Assembly (NCBI RefSeq): GCF_902498195.1
Contig: NZ_CABVIY010000006.1
Coordinates: 124,001 to 188,000 of the forward strand
DNA: 64,000 nucleotides
From: Pseudomonas fluorescens
GTDB lineage: Bacteria > Pseudomonadota > Gammaproteobacteria > Pseudomonadales > Pseudomonadaceae
Direction: 5' to 3'
Under the pieces are notes generated by a model. It worked only from the letters and a program-made list of their open reading frames with translations. It was not told the origin of the DNA and did no database searches. Position numbers and translations under genes: made by a program. This document shows, one piece after another, positions 1 to 8,313 of this stretch. The stretch's first letter is position 1. Every line of letters begins with the position of its first letter.

Positions 1-1158
1 CTCCCAGTGCGTGGCGTCTTTGCCCTCGGCGCTGTACCACGCTGCGTACCCGGGGCTGTCGGGGTCGACCTGGGTCAGGTCGAGTTTGCCCCGCGAGTAA
101 GACATCGCCGACGTCAGGCCGGGCAGGCCCATTCCGGCAAAGTCATAGGCGTATTTGAGTTTCCACGAACGTTCATTCGGGCCGTTGAAGTCTGAATACT
201 GCTGGGAGTTGTCGAGGAAAATGCTGTCGCCCTGGCTGATGTAATCGAACGGGGTGTTGCCGTTAACCCGTTGGTAGGCGGCTGTAACGCTGTGATGGCC
301 CACGCCGACGGTGAAATGCAGGCTGTAGGTGTTGTTGTCGATGTTGCCCAGCAGCGCATCGCCGGTATCTTGGGTGTGATAGACGTGCAGGCCGGGGTTG
401 AGGCTGATCAGGTCGTTGAGCGCGTAGGCGTAATCCAGGTCGTAGTAGTACTGGTTCCAGATGTCCTTCAATTCGGCGGCATACAGGCTGCTGGTCAGTC
501 CCGGCACGCCGTTCCAGGCCAGGCCCGCCCAGTTCAGGTGCTGGCTGTCCTCGCCTTCGGGCAGGCTGCCGTAGGACGTGCCGATGCGGGTATGGCCGCT
601 CTGGTTGTACGGCTTGGTGAAGCTGGCCTGGCCGCCTTCGATCATCACGCCGTCGAAGCTGTGGTTGGTCAGGCTGACCCCGCGAAAGGTCTGGGGCAGC
701 AGGCGGGTTTCGCCGCCGGCAATCACCGGGTTGGCGAGAAACAGGTCGCCGGCTTTCAGCTCGGTATCGAACGCACGCATTTTCAGGGTGCCGCCTGCCG
801 TCGAGAACGAGCCCGGCGCTTTGCCGTTGCCATCGCTGACCGGGAGAATGCTGGAGTTATCGGTGCCGCCACCGCCGTCGAGCTTGAGCCCGAGCACGGC
901 ATGGGCATCGATACCAAAGCCGACCGTGCCCTCGGTGTAGCCCGACTCGAAGACACCGAGGAAACCCTGGCCCCACTCGATGTTGTCGTCAGCCTGCTGC
1001 AGCCGGTTGCGGTTCATGTAGTAGTTGCGGGCGTTGAGGTTGAGGCTTGAACCTTCGACGAATCCTGCAGCGGGCGAATCATCGGCGGCCTGGGCGTTGG
1101 CGATGATCGTTGCGGCGGATGCAATGAACAACGGGGTGAAGCGCGAGGGAAAACGCAC
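1..1158 (-). CDS. OprD-family outer membrane porin, 3' end outside the window
   Basis: This gene reads leftward and runs off the window edge after 386 codons; the family is usually about 420 residues, so only the last strands are missing. It starts at a GTG at 1158, preceded by AAGGAG about 11 bases upstream. The product opens with a signal peptide (MRFPSRFTPLFIASAATIIA, mature end near AQAADD) followed by a typical OprD start (GFVEGSSLNLNARNYYMNR). Further on it has family motifs such as NERSWKLKYAYDFAGMGLPG near the cut end. OprD porins are substrate-selective 18-strand channels for basic amino acids, aromatic acids or similar small molecules. The sequence does not identify the substrate. 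It stands alone, downstream of a terminator that closes the small gene at 1356-1580. Family assignment is firm. Confidence 0.93.
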   Translation of the reverse strand, partial: MRFPSRFTPLFIASAATIIANAQAADDSPAAGFVEGSSLNLNARNYYMNRNRLQQADDNIEWGQGFLGVFESGYTEGTVGFGIDAHAVLGLKLDGGGGTDNSSILPVSDGNGKAPGSFSTAGGTLKMRAFDTELKAGDLFLANPVIAGGETRLLPQTFRGVSLTNHSFDGVMIEGGQASFTKPYNQSGHTRIGTSYGSLPEGEDSQHLNWAGLAWNGVPGLTSSLYAAELKDIWNQYYYDLDYAYALNDLISLNPGLHVYHTQDTGDALLGNIDNNTYSLHFTVGVGHHSVTAAYQRVNGNTPFDYISQGDSIFLDNSQQYSDFNGPNERSWKLKYAYDFAGMGLPGLTSAMSYSRGKLDLTQVDPDSPGYAAWYSAEGKDATHWE

Positions 1159-1261
1159 GTGCGGGCAAGCTCCTTGGGTTAACGGCGAACGTCACTGTTG
1201 TTGTCGTTCGGGGATGTTTTTGCAGGGGGGCTGGCGAACTTCCGGGTCGAAAGCCACAACG

Positions 1262-1288
1262 AAAAAAAGCCGCTGATAGCAGCGGCTT
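1262..1288 (-). terminator. Rho-independent terminator of the small secreted-protein gene
   Basis: Read on the minus strand, an 8-base stem (AAGCCGCT / AGCGGCTT) with a short loop is followed by seven Ts. It lies just past the stop codon of the gene at 1356-1580 and before the porin gene, so the two are transcribed separately. Confidence 0.8.
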
Positions 1289-1355
1289 GGAAGACAACTT
1301 TTCAAGGGAAGAGCCGTTGAAAAGTGTCGAGGGAAACTGGAGCGATGCGCGTCGA

Positions 1356-1580
1356 TCAGCTGTCTTTCTCGGCCTGTGGCTGAGCCTGGATGCTCGATGC
1401 TTGCGGGGCCTGCGTGGCTTGCTGAGCTTTGGCGGTCAACTCGGTCTGGTGTTCTTCGTAAGCGGCGGCGCGTGCGGCGTTTTGTGCAACGAAAGCCTGC
1501 GACTCTTCAGCCATGGCGAACGAAGACACGAACAAAGAGGACAAAACGAAAGCGCTGGCAATACCCATACTGTTGGACAT
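1356..1580 (-). CDS. Small secreted Ala/Gln-rich protein of unknown function
   Basis: A 74-residue product. The ATG at 1580 is chosen because AGAAGG lies about 9 bases upstream and the peptide then opens directly with a signal peptide (MSNSMGIASAFVLSSLFVSSFAMA, cut after AMA). The mature part is about 50 residues, starts acidic (EESQAF) and ends in a low-complexity Ala/Gln-rich tail. It has no cysteines and no recognisable domain. The gene is monocistronic: a REP pair lies upstream and a strong hairpin terminator downstream. Small periplasmic proteins of this type are common in Pseudomonas, but I do not recognise a named family. That it is a real gene is supported by the ribosome site, signal peptide and terminator. 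Confidence 0.7.
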   Translation of the reverse strand: MSNSMGIASAFVLSSLFVSSFAMAEESQAFVAQNAARAAAYEEHQTELTAKAQQATQAPQASSIQAQPQAEKDS

Positions 1581-1687
1581 CTTTAAAACCTTCTTGCTTG
1601 GCAAGTGCTGTTTGGTGCGGGCAAAGATAAGGATGTTGGGCGATGGGAAAAAGAGCGGATTCATGAAAGGACTGTTACGCAAAAAGC

Positions 1688-1762
1688 AAAGATCGCAGCC
1701 TCCGGCAGCGCCTACAGGGAACACATTCCAACTGTAGGCGCTGCCGAAGGCTGCGATCTTTT
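1688..1762. repeat. REP inverted pair (GATCGCAGCC family)
   Basis: Two arms in inverted orientation read GATCGCAGCC-TCCGGCAGCGCCTACA and its complement, separated by about 18 bases. On the minus strand the hairpin is followed by GATCTTTGCTTTTT, so it may also terminate the kinase operon ending at 1777. Copies of the same family occur at 9434, 31475, 40011 and 50141. Confidence 0.85.
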
Positions 1763-1776
1763 GTTTTTTTAGCCCG

Positions 1777-3141
1777 TCAGACAGGCAGGTGTATGCCGAA
1801 GGTGTTCATGCCGTGGTCACTGCGCACGAACACGTCCCCGCCATGCATCAGTGCGATGGCCTTGACGATCGCCAGGCCCAATCCGTGGTTGTTGCCGCTG
1901 TTGCTGCGTGACGCATCGACGCGATAGAAGCGTTCGAACAGGCGCGACAAATGCTCGTTGGCAATCGGCGAGCCGGGGTTGGCGACGCCGATGCTGACCT
2001 GGTGCTCCCCGGCCTCGATCCGCACCTCGATCACCTGCCCGGGCTCGGTGTGCTGCACCGCGTTGCTCAGCAGGTTGATCAGCGCCCGACGCAGGTGCGC
2101 GATCTCGATTCGCACCTGGGCATCGCCACTGACCTGGACCTGAACCTGGGCATCTTCGAGGATGAAGTCCAGGTATTCCAGGGTGGTCGCCACCTCATCG
2201 GCCAGGGACGTCGAGGTCAGTTTGGTGGCCTTGCTGCCCTGGTCCGCGCTGGCGAGGAACAGCATGTCGTTGATGATCGAGCGCAGTCGCTCCAGCTCTT
2301 CAAGGTTTGATTGCAGCACCTCGAAATAATGCTCCGCCGAGCGCCCCCGGGTCAGCGCCACCTGGGTCTGGCCAATCAGGTTGGTCAGCGGCGAGCGCAA
2401 TTCGTGGGCGACATCGGCGTTGAACGATTCCAGTCGCGAGTAAGCCTGTTCGACCCGCTCCAGCGTCGAGTTGAACGAATGGACGAACTGATTCAGTTCC
2501 GGTGGCAGCGACGACATGCGCAAGCGCCCGGAGCGCAAGGGCGGGGCCAGGCGCTGGGCTTCCTGGGACAACTTGATCAAGGGCTTGAGGCCGATTCGCG
2601 CCACCCAGTAACCCAGCGCCGAGGCCATCAGCACGCCGACAATCGCCAGGCTGATCAGGGCGATCAACAACTGATGCTGGGTCTGGAAAAACGTCTCGGT
2701 ATCGATGCCGATCATGAAACGCAACGGCGGCCGCTGGTCCTTGGCCGGGAACTGGCTGACCAGCACTTTCAGCGGGTAGGGCTGATCCGGCAGCGTCATG
2801 TCGCGCATGCCCAGCGGGCCCTCCGCGAAGGCGCGGATCTGCGGTGTCAGGTTGCCGTATTCGTAGTGCGGATCGCCGCTGATGATCCAGAAGCTGATGC
2901 GCTTGTCTTCTTCGCCCAACAGCTTCAGCTTGTTGTTGATCTTCACCCAATGCTCGGGCGTGCCGTAACGGCCGACCGTGGATTCGAGCACGCTGTAACG
3001 CGCGTCCAGTTCGGCTTCGGGCAACAATCCCAGGCCTTTGTCGACCTGCTGGTACAGCGCCCAGCCGATCAGCAGGAACACCACAAGCGCCACCAGCGTG
3101 AACATCCCGCTCAGGCGTAGCGCGATCGAATTACTGGACAC
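1777..3141 (-). CDS. Membrane sensor histidine kinase, heavy-metal (CopS/CzcS/IrlS) type
   Basis: About 454 residues. I place the start at the GTG at 3141, with GGAG 7 bases upstream; the gene then overlaps the end of the regulator gene by 11 bases. A longer upstream reading in the same frame has no ribosome site. Membrane segments lie at about 13-29 and 158-180, flanking a periplasmic sensor domain. A HAMP linker follows, then the H-box ADVAHELRSPL with the phospho-accepting His near 246, the N-box INLLSNAVQHT and the G-box HGLGLAIVKA. It should autophosphorylate and pass phosphate to the regulator encoded just upstream. As the last gene of an RND efflux operon it probably senses a pump substrate. 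The signal could be a metal or another toxicant; the sequence does not decide. Confidence 0.92.
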   Translation of the reverse strand: MSSNSIALRLSGMFTLVALVVFLLIGWALYQQVDKGLGLLPEAELDARYSVLESTVGRYGTPEHWVKINNKLKLLGEEDKRISFWIISGDPHYEYGNLTPQIRAFAEGPLGMRDMTLPDQPYPLKVLVSQFPAKDQRPPLRFMIGIDTETFFQTQHQLLIALISLAIVGVLMASALGYWVARIGLKPLIKLSQEAQRLAPPLRSGRLRMSSLPPELNQFVHSFNSTLERVEQAYSRLESFNADVAHELRSPLTNLIGQTQVALTRGRSAEHYFEVLQSNLEELERLRSIINDMLFLASADQGSKATKLTSTSLADEVATTLEYLDFILEDAQVQVQVSGDAQVRIEIAHLRRALINLLSNAVQHTEPGQVIEVRIEAGEHQVSIGVANPGSPIANEHLSRLFERFYRVDASRSNSGNNHGLGLAIVKAIALMHGGDVFVRSDHGMNTFGIHLPV

Positions 3142-3808
3142 CACGGCTCTCCAGCACATAACCCATGCCACGGATCGTGTGCAGCAGTTTTTCATCGAAC
3201 GGCCCGTCGAGCTTGGCCCGCAGGCGTTTGATCGCGACTTCGACGACGTTGGCGTCACTGTCGAAATTGATGTCCCAGACCATTTCGGCAATCGCTGTTT
3301 TCGAGAGGATTTCGCCCTGGCGGCGCGCCAGCACGCTGAGCAACGAGAATTCCTTGGCGGTCAAGTCTAGGCGTGTGCCGGCGCGGGTGGCCTTGCGGCT
3401 GATCAAATCTATCCACAGGTCGGCGATGCTCACCTGCACCGGTTCGTGGCCGCCGCTGCGCCGGGTCAAGGCTTGCAGGCGCGCCACCAGTTCGAGGAAG
3501 GAAAAGGGTTTGCCCAGGTAATCGTCGGCACCGTCGCGCAGGCCCTTGATGCGGTCTTCGACCCGCTCCCGGGCGGTGAGCATGATCACCGGGGTTTGTT
3601 TGCGCGCACGCAGCGCGCGCAGCACGCCGAAGCCATCGAGGCCCGGCAGCATGACGTCGAGGACGATCACCGCGTAGTCGCTTTCCAGGGCCAGGTGCAG
3701 GCCTTCCACGCCATCGCGGGCCAGGTCTACGGTGTAGCCCTGTTCCGTGAGGCCGCGGTGCAGGTAGTCCGCGGTTTTTTCCTCGTCTTCGATAATCAGA
3801 ACGCGCAT
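3131..3808 (-). CDS. OmpR-family response regulator, heavy-metal (CopR/CzcR/IrlR) type
   Basis: A 225-residue two-domain regulator. The receiver domain spans about 1-115, with acidic pocket residues EDE at 7-9, phospho-acceptor Asp51 (VIVLDVMLPG) and Lys100 (DYLGKP). The winged-helix DNA-binding domain spans about 125-220 and has the family's LTAKEFSLLSVLA and IRGMGYVLE signatures. It starts 9 bases after the stop of the RND pump gene and overlaps the kinase gene, so pump and sensor system are translated from one message. It is expected to activate the operon's own promoter, where a perfect inverted repeat lies at 8173-8190. The family is certain; the inducing signal is unknown. Confidence 0.94.
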   Translation of the reverse strand: MRVLIIEDEEKTADYLHRGLTEQGYTVDLARDGVEGLHLALESDYAVIVLDVMLPGLDGFGVLRALRARKQTPVIMLTARERVEDRIKGLRDGADDYLGKPFSFLELVARLQALTRRSGGHEPVQVSIADLWIDLISRKATRAGTRLDLTAKEFSLLSVLARRQGEILSKTAIAEMVWDINFDSDANVVEVAIKRLRAKLDGPFDEKLLHTIRGMGYVLESRGVQ

Positions 3809-3817
3809 GACCCCGCC

Positions 3818-6800
3818 TCAGTCTGTGGTCGCCAGCGCCGGTACGGGCGTTGCGGCTGGTGGAAGAGAGTGTCGATGGAAAAGCCGCTCCAGCCACAAGT
3901 ATATGACCGGCGTGGTGAACAGCGTCAGCATCTGGCTCACCAGCAGGCCGCCAACCACGGCAATCCCCAGGGGTTGGCGCAACTCGGCGCCGGTGCCGTA
4001 GCCGAGCATCAGCGGCAGGGCGCCGAGCAGGGCGGCGAGGGTGGTCATGATGATCGGCCGGAACCGCGTGAGACAGGCCTGGAAGATCGCTTCTTCGGCT
4101 GGCAAGCCGCCCTTGCGCTGCGCTTCGAGGGCGAAGTCGATCATCAGGATGCCGTTTTTCTTGACGATACCGATCAGCAGCACCAGGCCGATCAGGGCCA
4201 TGATCGAAAAGTCCTGGCCGCAGATCCACAGCATGATCACCGCACCGAGCCCCGCCGCCGGCAGTGTCGAGATGATGGTCAGCGGGTGCACGAAGCTCTC
4301 ATAGAGCACACCGAGAATGATGTACACCGCCACCAGCGCCGCCAGGATCAGCCACGGCTGGCTGGCCAGCGAACTCTGGAACGCCTGGGCCGCGCCCTGG
4401 AAGTTGCCGCTGATTGCCACGGGCATGCCGATGTCGGCCTTGGCCTGGTTGAGCATGATCACCGCATCGCCCAACGCCACGCCGGGTGCGAGGTTGAAGG
4501 ACAGGTTGGCGGCCGGGAACATGCCGTCATGGGCGATGGACAAGGGGCCGATGGTGGGGGCATCGAACCGGGCCAGCGCCGACAGCGGCACCATCTCGCC
4601 GCTCAGGGGCGAGCGCAGGTAGAAGTAGTTGAGGCTCTCCGCCTTGCCGCGTTGCTTGGTGTCCAGTTCCAGGATCACGTTGTACTGGTTGATCTGGGTC
4701 TGGAATTCATTGATCTGGCGTTGGCCGAAGGCATCGTACAGCGCTTCGTCGACATCACTGGCGGTCAGGCCGAAGCGCGCCGCCGCGCTGCGGTCGATGC
4801 TGATGTGGGTGATGCTGCCGCCCAGTTGCAGGTCATTGGAGACGTCGCGGAAGGCCGGGTTGCCGCGCAGTTTTTCCGTCAGGCGCTGGGTCCAGGTGCT
4901 CAGCACCGCGCCGTCGTTGCTCTTGAGCACGTATTGGTACTGGGCACGGCTCGGGCCGGAACTGAGGTTGATGTCCTGGCCGGCGCGCAAGTACAGGACA
5001 ATGCCCGGGACTTTCATCAGTTGCGGGCGAATCCGGTCGATGAACTCACTGGCCGAGACATCGCGGTCAGCGCGTTTTTTCAGGGCGATCCAGAAGCGGC
5101 CGTTGGCAATGGTCTGGTTACTGCCCGAGACCCCGACCGAGTGCGAGAACGTCTCGACCGCAGGATCGGCGGCGACGATCTCGGCCATCGCCAGGTGTTT
5201 TTTCACCATGTCGCCGTAGGAAATATCCGCAGCCGCTTCCGTGGTGCCGAGGACGAAACCGGTGTCCTGCACCGGGAAGAAGCCTTTGGGAATGAAGATG
5301 TAGCCACCGACCGCCAGCGCCACGGACAGGCCGAAGATGCCGATCATCAGTTTCTGGTGGGCAAGGGCGCGGCGCAGGCCTTTCTCATACAGGTCCAGCA
5401 GGCGCTCGCCGAAACCTTTCTTGCCATGGGCATCGTGCACCGGGGCGCGCATGAACAGCGCCGCCAGGGTGGGCGCCAGGGTCAGGGACACCACAACGGA
5501 AATCAGGATGGTCGAGGTCGCGGTCAGGGCGAACTCCTTGAACAGCCGCCCGACCACCCCGCCCATGAACAGCAGCGGAATGAACGCCGCCACCAGCGAG
5601 AAACTGATCGACACCACGGTGAAGCCGATTTCCCCGGCGCCCTTGATCGCGGCCTCGCGCATGCCGTCGCCGGCCTCCAGATGACGGTGGATGTTCTCCA
5701 CCACCACGATCGCATCGTCGACCACGAACCCCACGGCGACGACGATCGCCACCAGCGTCAGGTTGTTCAGGCTGAAGCCCATGACGTACATCAGGGCGAA
5801 ACTGGCGATCAGCGACACGCCGAGCACCGCCGACACAATCAGGGTCGCCGACAGCTGGCGCAGGAACAACGCCATCACCGCCACCACCAGCATGATCGCG
5901 ATCAGCAGGGTGATTTCCACTTCGTGCAGCGAGGCACGGATGGTCTGGGTGCGGTCGATCAGCGTCTTGACCTGCACCGAGGCCGGCAGCATGGCCTCCA
6001 GGCCCGGCAGGGCTGCCTGAATGCGGTCCACGGTCTCGACGATGTTGGCGCCGGGCTGGCGGAAAATAACCAGGTTGACCCCCGGTTGCGAGCCGGCCCA
6101 GGCCTGCACGTAGGCATCTTCCGAGCCGTTGACGACTTTCGCCACGTCTTTGAGGTGGACCGGCGCCCCATCCTTGTAGGACACGATCAGCTGGCTGTAG
6201 TCCTCGGGGTGGAACAGTTGATCGTTGGTCGATAGCGTCGAGATGCTCGATTCCCCGTACAAGGCACCCTTGGCCAGGTTGAGGCTGGTTTGCTGGATCG
6301 CCAGGCGGATGTCCGCCAGCGTCAGGCCAATGGCCGCGAGTTTGTCCGCCGAGACCTGGACGCGGATCGCCGGACGTTGCTGACCGGTGATGGCGACCTG
6401 GCCTACACCGTCGATCTGGCTGATCTGACGGGACAGCAGGGTTTCGGTCAGGTCGCTGAGTTCGGGGCCGGGCATCAGGGACGAGTTGACGCTGAGGATC
6501 AGCACCGGGCTGTCGGCCGGGTTGACCTTGCGCCAGGTCGGCAGGTTCGGCATGTCCTTGGGCAGCTTGCCGGCGGCGGTGTTGATCGCGGCCTGCACTT
6601 CCTGGGCGGCGGTGTCGATGCTCTTGTCGAGAGTGAATTGCAGCGTCAGGTTGGTCGAGCCCAAGGCGCTGCTCGACGTCATCTGGGTCACGCCGGGGAT
6701 GGCGCTGAACTGCACTTCAAGGGGCGTGGCCACCGAAGAGGCCATGGTTTCCGGGCTGGCGCCGGGCAGCTGCGCCGCCACCTGGATGGTCGGGAATTCC

Positions 6801-6931
6801 GCCTCGGGCAAGGGCGCCACCGGCAGGCGCGGGAAGGCGATGGCGCCCAGCAGCACCAGGGCGAACGTCAGCAGGACCGTCGCCACCGGGTGGTCGATGC
6901 ACCAGGCGGATATCGAACCGTGGCCCTTCAT
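3818..6931 (-). CDS. RND efflux transporter inner-membrane pump (HAE1 type)
   Basis: 1037 residues, the usual length of a hydrophobe/amphiphile RND pump. The N-terminal part holds TM1 (VLLTFALVLLGAIAFP) and the first large periplasmic loop. The TM4 motif VVDDAIVVVENIHRHLE carries the two adjacent Asp residues of the proton relay. The second half repeats the fold, with a second loop and six further membrane segments. The sequence reads more like the MdtB/MdtC/MuxB branch than AcrB or MexB. It overlaps the adaptor gene by four bases (ATGA) and precedes the regulator by 9. No outer-membrane channel gene is in this operon; OprM-type partners may come from elsewhere, for example the NodT-type gene at 9551. 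The substrate cannot be told from sequence. Confidence 0.94.
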   Translation of the reverse strand: MKGHGSISAWCIDHPVATVLLTFALVLLGAIAFPRLPVAPLPEAEFPTIQVAAQLPGASPETMASSVATPLEVQFSAIPGVTQMTSSSALGSTNLTLQFTLDKSIDTAAQEVQAAINTAAGKLPKDMPNLPTWRKVNPADSPVLILSVNSSLMPGPELSDLTETLLSRQISQIDGVGQVAITGQQRPAIRVQVSADKLAAIGLTLADIRLAIQQTSLNLAKGALYGESSISTLSTNDQLFHPEDYSQLIVSYKDGAPVHLKDVAKVVNGSEDAYVQAWAGSQPGVNLVIFRQPGANIVETVDRIQAALPGLEAMLPASVQVKTLIDRTQTIRASLHEVEITLLIAIMLVVAVMALFLRQLSATLIVSAVLGVSLIASFALMYVMGFSLNNLTLVAIVVAVGFVVDDAIVVVENIHRHLEAGDGMREAAIKGAGEIGFTVVSISFSLVAAFIPLLFMGGVVGRLFKEFALTATSTILISVVVSLTLAPTLAALFMRAPVHDAHGKKGFGERLLDLYEKGLRRALAHQKLMIGIFGLSVALAVGGYIFIPKGFFPVQDTGFVLGTTEAAADISYGDMVKKHLAMAEIVAADPAVETFSHSVGVSGSNQTIANGRFWIALKKRADRDVSASEFIDRIRPQLMKVPGIVLYLRAGQDINLSSGPSRAQYQYVLKSNDGAVLSTWTQRLTEKLRGNPAFRDVSNDLQLGGSITHISIDRSAAARFGLTASDVDEALYDAFGQRQINEFQTQINQYNVILELDTKQRGKAESLNYFYLRSPLSGEMVPLSALARFDAPTIGPLSIAHDGMFPAANLSFNLAPGVALGDAVIMLNQAKADIGMPVAISGNFQGAAQAFQSSLASQPWLILAALVAVYIILGVLYESFVHPLTIISTLPAAGLGAVIMLWICGQDFSIMALIGLVLLIGIVKKNGILMIDFALEAQRKGGLPAEEAIFQACLTRFRPIIMTTLAALLGALPLMLGYGTGAELRQPLGIAVVGGLLVSQMLTLFTTPVIYLWLERLFHRHSLPPAATPVPALATTD

Positions 6932-8088
6932 TGTTCGGCCTCCGATTGCACCACCTGCGGCGGATCGGTCAACACTTGCACCGTGGAGCCGGGCTTGAGC
7001 CGCGACTGACCGTCGCTAACCAGCACGTCACCCGGTTCCACGCCCTTGATGATGTTCTGGCCGCTGCCCTGGTAGACCATCTGCACCGGAACGGTTTCGA
7101 CCTTGTCACCCTTGAGCCGGTAGACGAACGGCTGATCGAGGCCGCGCTGTACGACGGTGGGCGGTACCACCAGCGCGTCCTTATCCAGCGCTGTCTGAAT
7201 TTTTACCGTCACCAGCAGGCCTGGCCAGAGTTTCTGCCCGGCGTTGTTGAATTCGGCCTTGGCGCGGATGGTCCCGGTGTTGGCGTTGATCTGGTTGTCG
7301 ATCAGGGTCAGGTGGCCTTCACCCAGCAGGTTACCGGTTTCGCCGTCGGTGTCGGCGCCGATGTAGGCCTTGACCTGGGCATGTTGCGGGTCGCTGATCA
7401 GGCCTTGCAGGGTCGGCAGCATTTGTTGCGGCAGGGAGAACTCCACGGCGATCGGGTCGATCTGGGTGACGGTGAACAGGCCCTGGGTGTCGGTCATGCG
7501 CAGGAAGTTGCCTTCGTCGACCGTGCGAATGCCGACGCGGCCGGTAACCGGAGAGCGAATCTGTGTGTAGGACAACTGGACCTGGGCAGCGTCAATCGAG
7601 GCCTGGTTGCCCTGGGCGGTGGCCTTGAGCTGGTTGACCAGCGCCTGCTGCTGGTCGTAGGTCTGTTTCGAGACGCCATCGTCGACGCTCAGCAGTTTGT
7701 AGCGCTTGAGGTTGACCAGCGCCACCTGCAACTGCGCCTGGCTTTCGCCCAGTTGCGCCCGGGCCTGGTCGAGGTTGGCGCGGATCGTGCGGTCGTCGAT
7801 GGTGGCCAGCAGGTCGCCTTTGCTCACCAATTGGCCTTCCTTGACCAGGATTTTGGTGAGAATGCCGTCGATTTGCGGGCGGACCACCACGCTGTGCAGC
7901 GACAGCACCGAGCCAATGCCGCTGACGTAGCGCGGGACGTCTTTTTCGGCAACGCTGACCACCCGCACGGGGATCGCGTTGGGGGCCGCGAGCTTTGCCT
8001 TGGCGGGTTTGTTGGCATACCACAGGCCCAGCACTGCCAGGACGATCAGAAGGGCGACGAGCAGGGCGGGTTTTTGCTGGATTCGCAT
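6928..8088 (-). CDS. RND efflux periplasmic adaptor (membrane fusion protein)
   Basis: 386 residues. An N-terminal membrane anchor (LLVALLIVLAVLGLWYA) is followed by the biotinyl-lipoyl-like segment (VVVRPQIDGILTKILVKEGQ). A coiled-coil hairpin rich in Gln and Leu (LDQARAQLGESQAQLQVALV) comes next. The second lipoyl half and the beta-barrel region contain IRSPVTGRVGIRTVDEGNFL. No lipobox Cys is seen, so it is probably held by the uncleaved N-terminal helix. It is the first gene of the four-gene pump and two-component operon. Adaptors of this type bridge the pump at 3818 and an outer-membrane factor. Confidence 0.93.
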   Translation of the reverse strand: MRIQQKPALLVALLIVLAVLGLWYANKPAKAKLAAPNAIPVRVVSVAEKDVPRYVSGIGSVLSLHSVVVRPQIDGILTKILVKEGQLVSKGDLLATIDDRTIRANLDQARAQLGESQAQLQVALVNLKRYKLLSVDDGVSKQTYDQQQALVNQLKATAQGNQASIDAAQVQLSYTQIRSPVTGRVGIRTVDEGNFLRMTDTQGLFTVTQIDPIAVEFSLPQQMLPTLQGLISDPQHAQVKAYIGADTDGETGNLLGEGHLTLIDNQINANTGTIRAKAEFNNAGQKLWPGLLVTVKIQTALDKDALVVPPTVVQRGLDQPFVYRLKGDKVETVPVQMVYQGSGQNIIKGVEPGDVLVSDGQSRLKPGSTVQVLTDPPQVVQSEAEQ

Positions 8089-8172
8089 GCGAAGGAGGCG
8101 CCAGGGCTGGGGGATCGACAGGTGTGTATGTTCCTTTATAAACCTGTTTGGCGGTCGGGAAGGTGACTGCTA

Positions 8173-8190
8173 ACTGACGGCGCTGTCAGT
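8173..8190. promoter_or_regulatory. Perfect inverted repeat upstream of the RND efflux operon, candidate regulator box
   Basis: ACTGAC-GGCGCT-GTCAGT is a perfect 6-base inverted repeat located 85-102 bases upstream of the adaptor start. A TATAAA-like -10 (minus strand, near 8134-8145) lies between it and the gene. It is a plausible binding site for the operon's own OmpR-type regulator. The assignment is inferred from position and symmetry only. Confidence 0.4.
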
Positions 8191-8211
8191 TTGAGCTATT
8201 GCAGCAAAACC

Positions 8212-8301
8212 TGTGGGAGCGGGCTTGCTCGCGAAAGCTGTCTGCCTGCTTGCACAGATGTTGAATGTGATACCGCCTTCGCGAGCAAGCCCGCTCCCAC
8301 A
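8212..8301. repeat. REP inverted pair (GTGGGAGCGGGCTTGCTCGCGAA family)
   Basis: Two arms reading TGTGGGAGCGGGCTTGCTCG and its reverse complement enclose about 45 unique bases. This is the commonest REP doublet of fluorescens-group genomes, and this window has several more copies (14468, 15987, 17739, 28550, 37599, 38972, 41999). Here it separates the LysR gene from the efflux operon. Confidence 0.92.
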
Positions 8302-8313
8302 AAGGCGCAGAGA

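Noticed and set aside
3446..6235. A 929-codon open frame on the plus strand over the RND pump gene
   Set aside because: It is a shadow of the pump and regulator genes, rich in His, Gln and Arg, with no recognisable domain.
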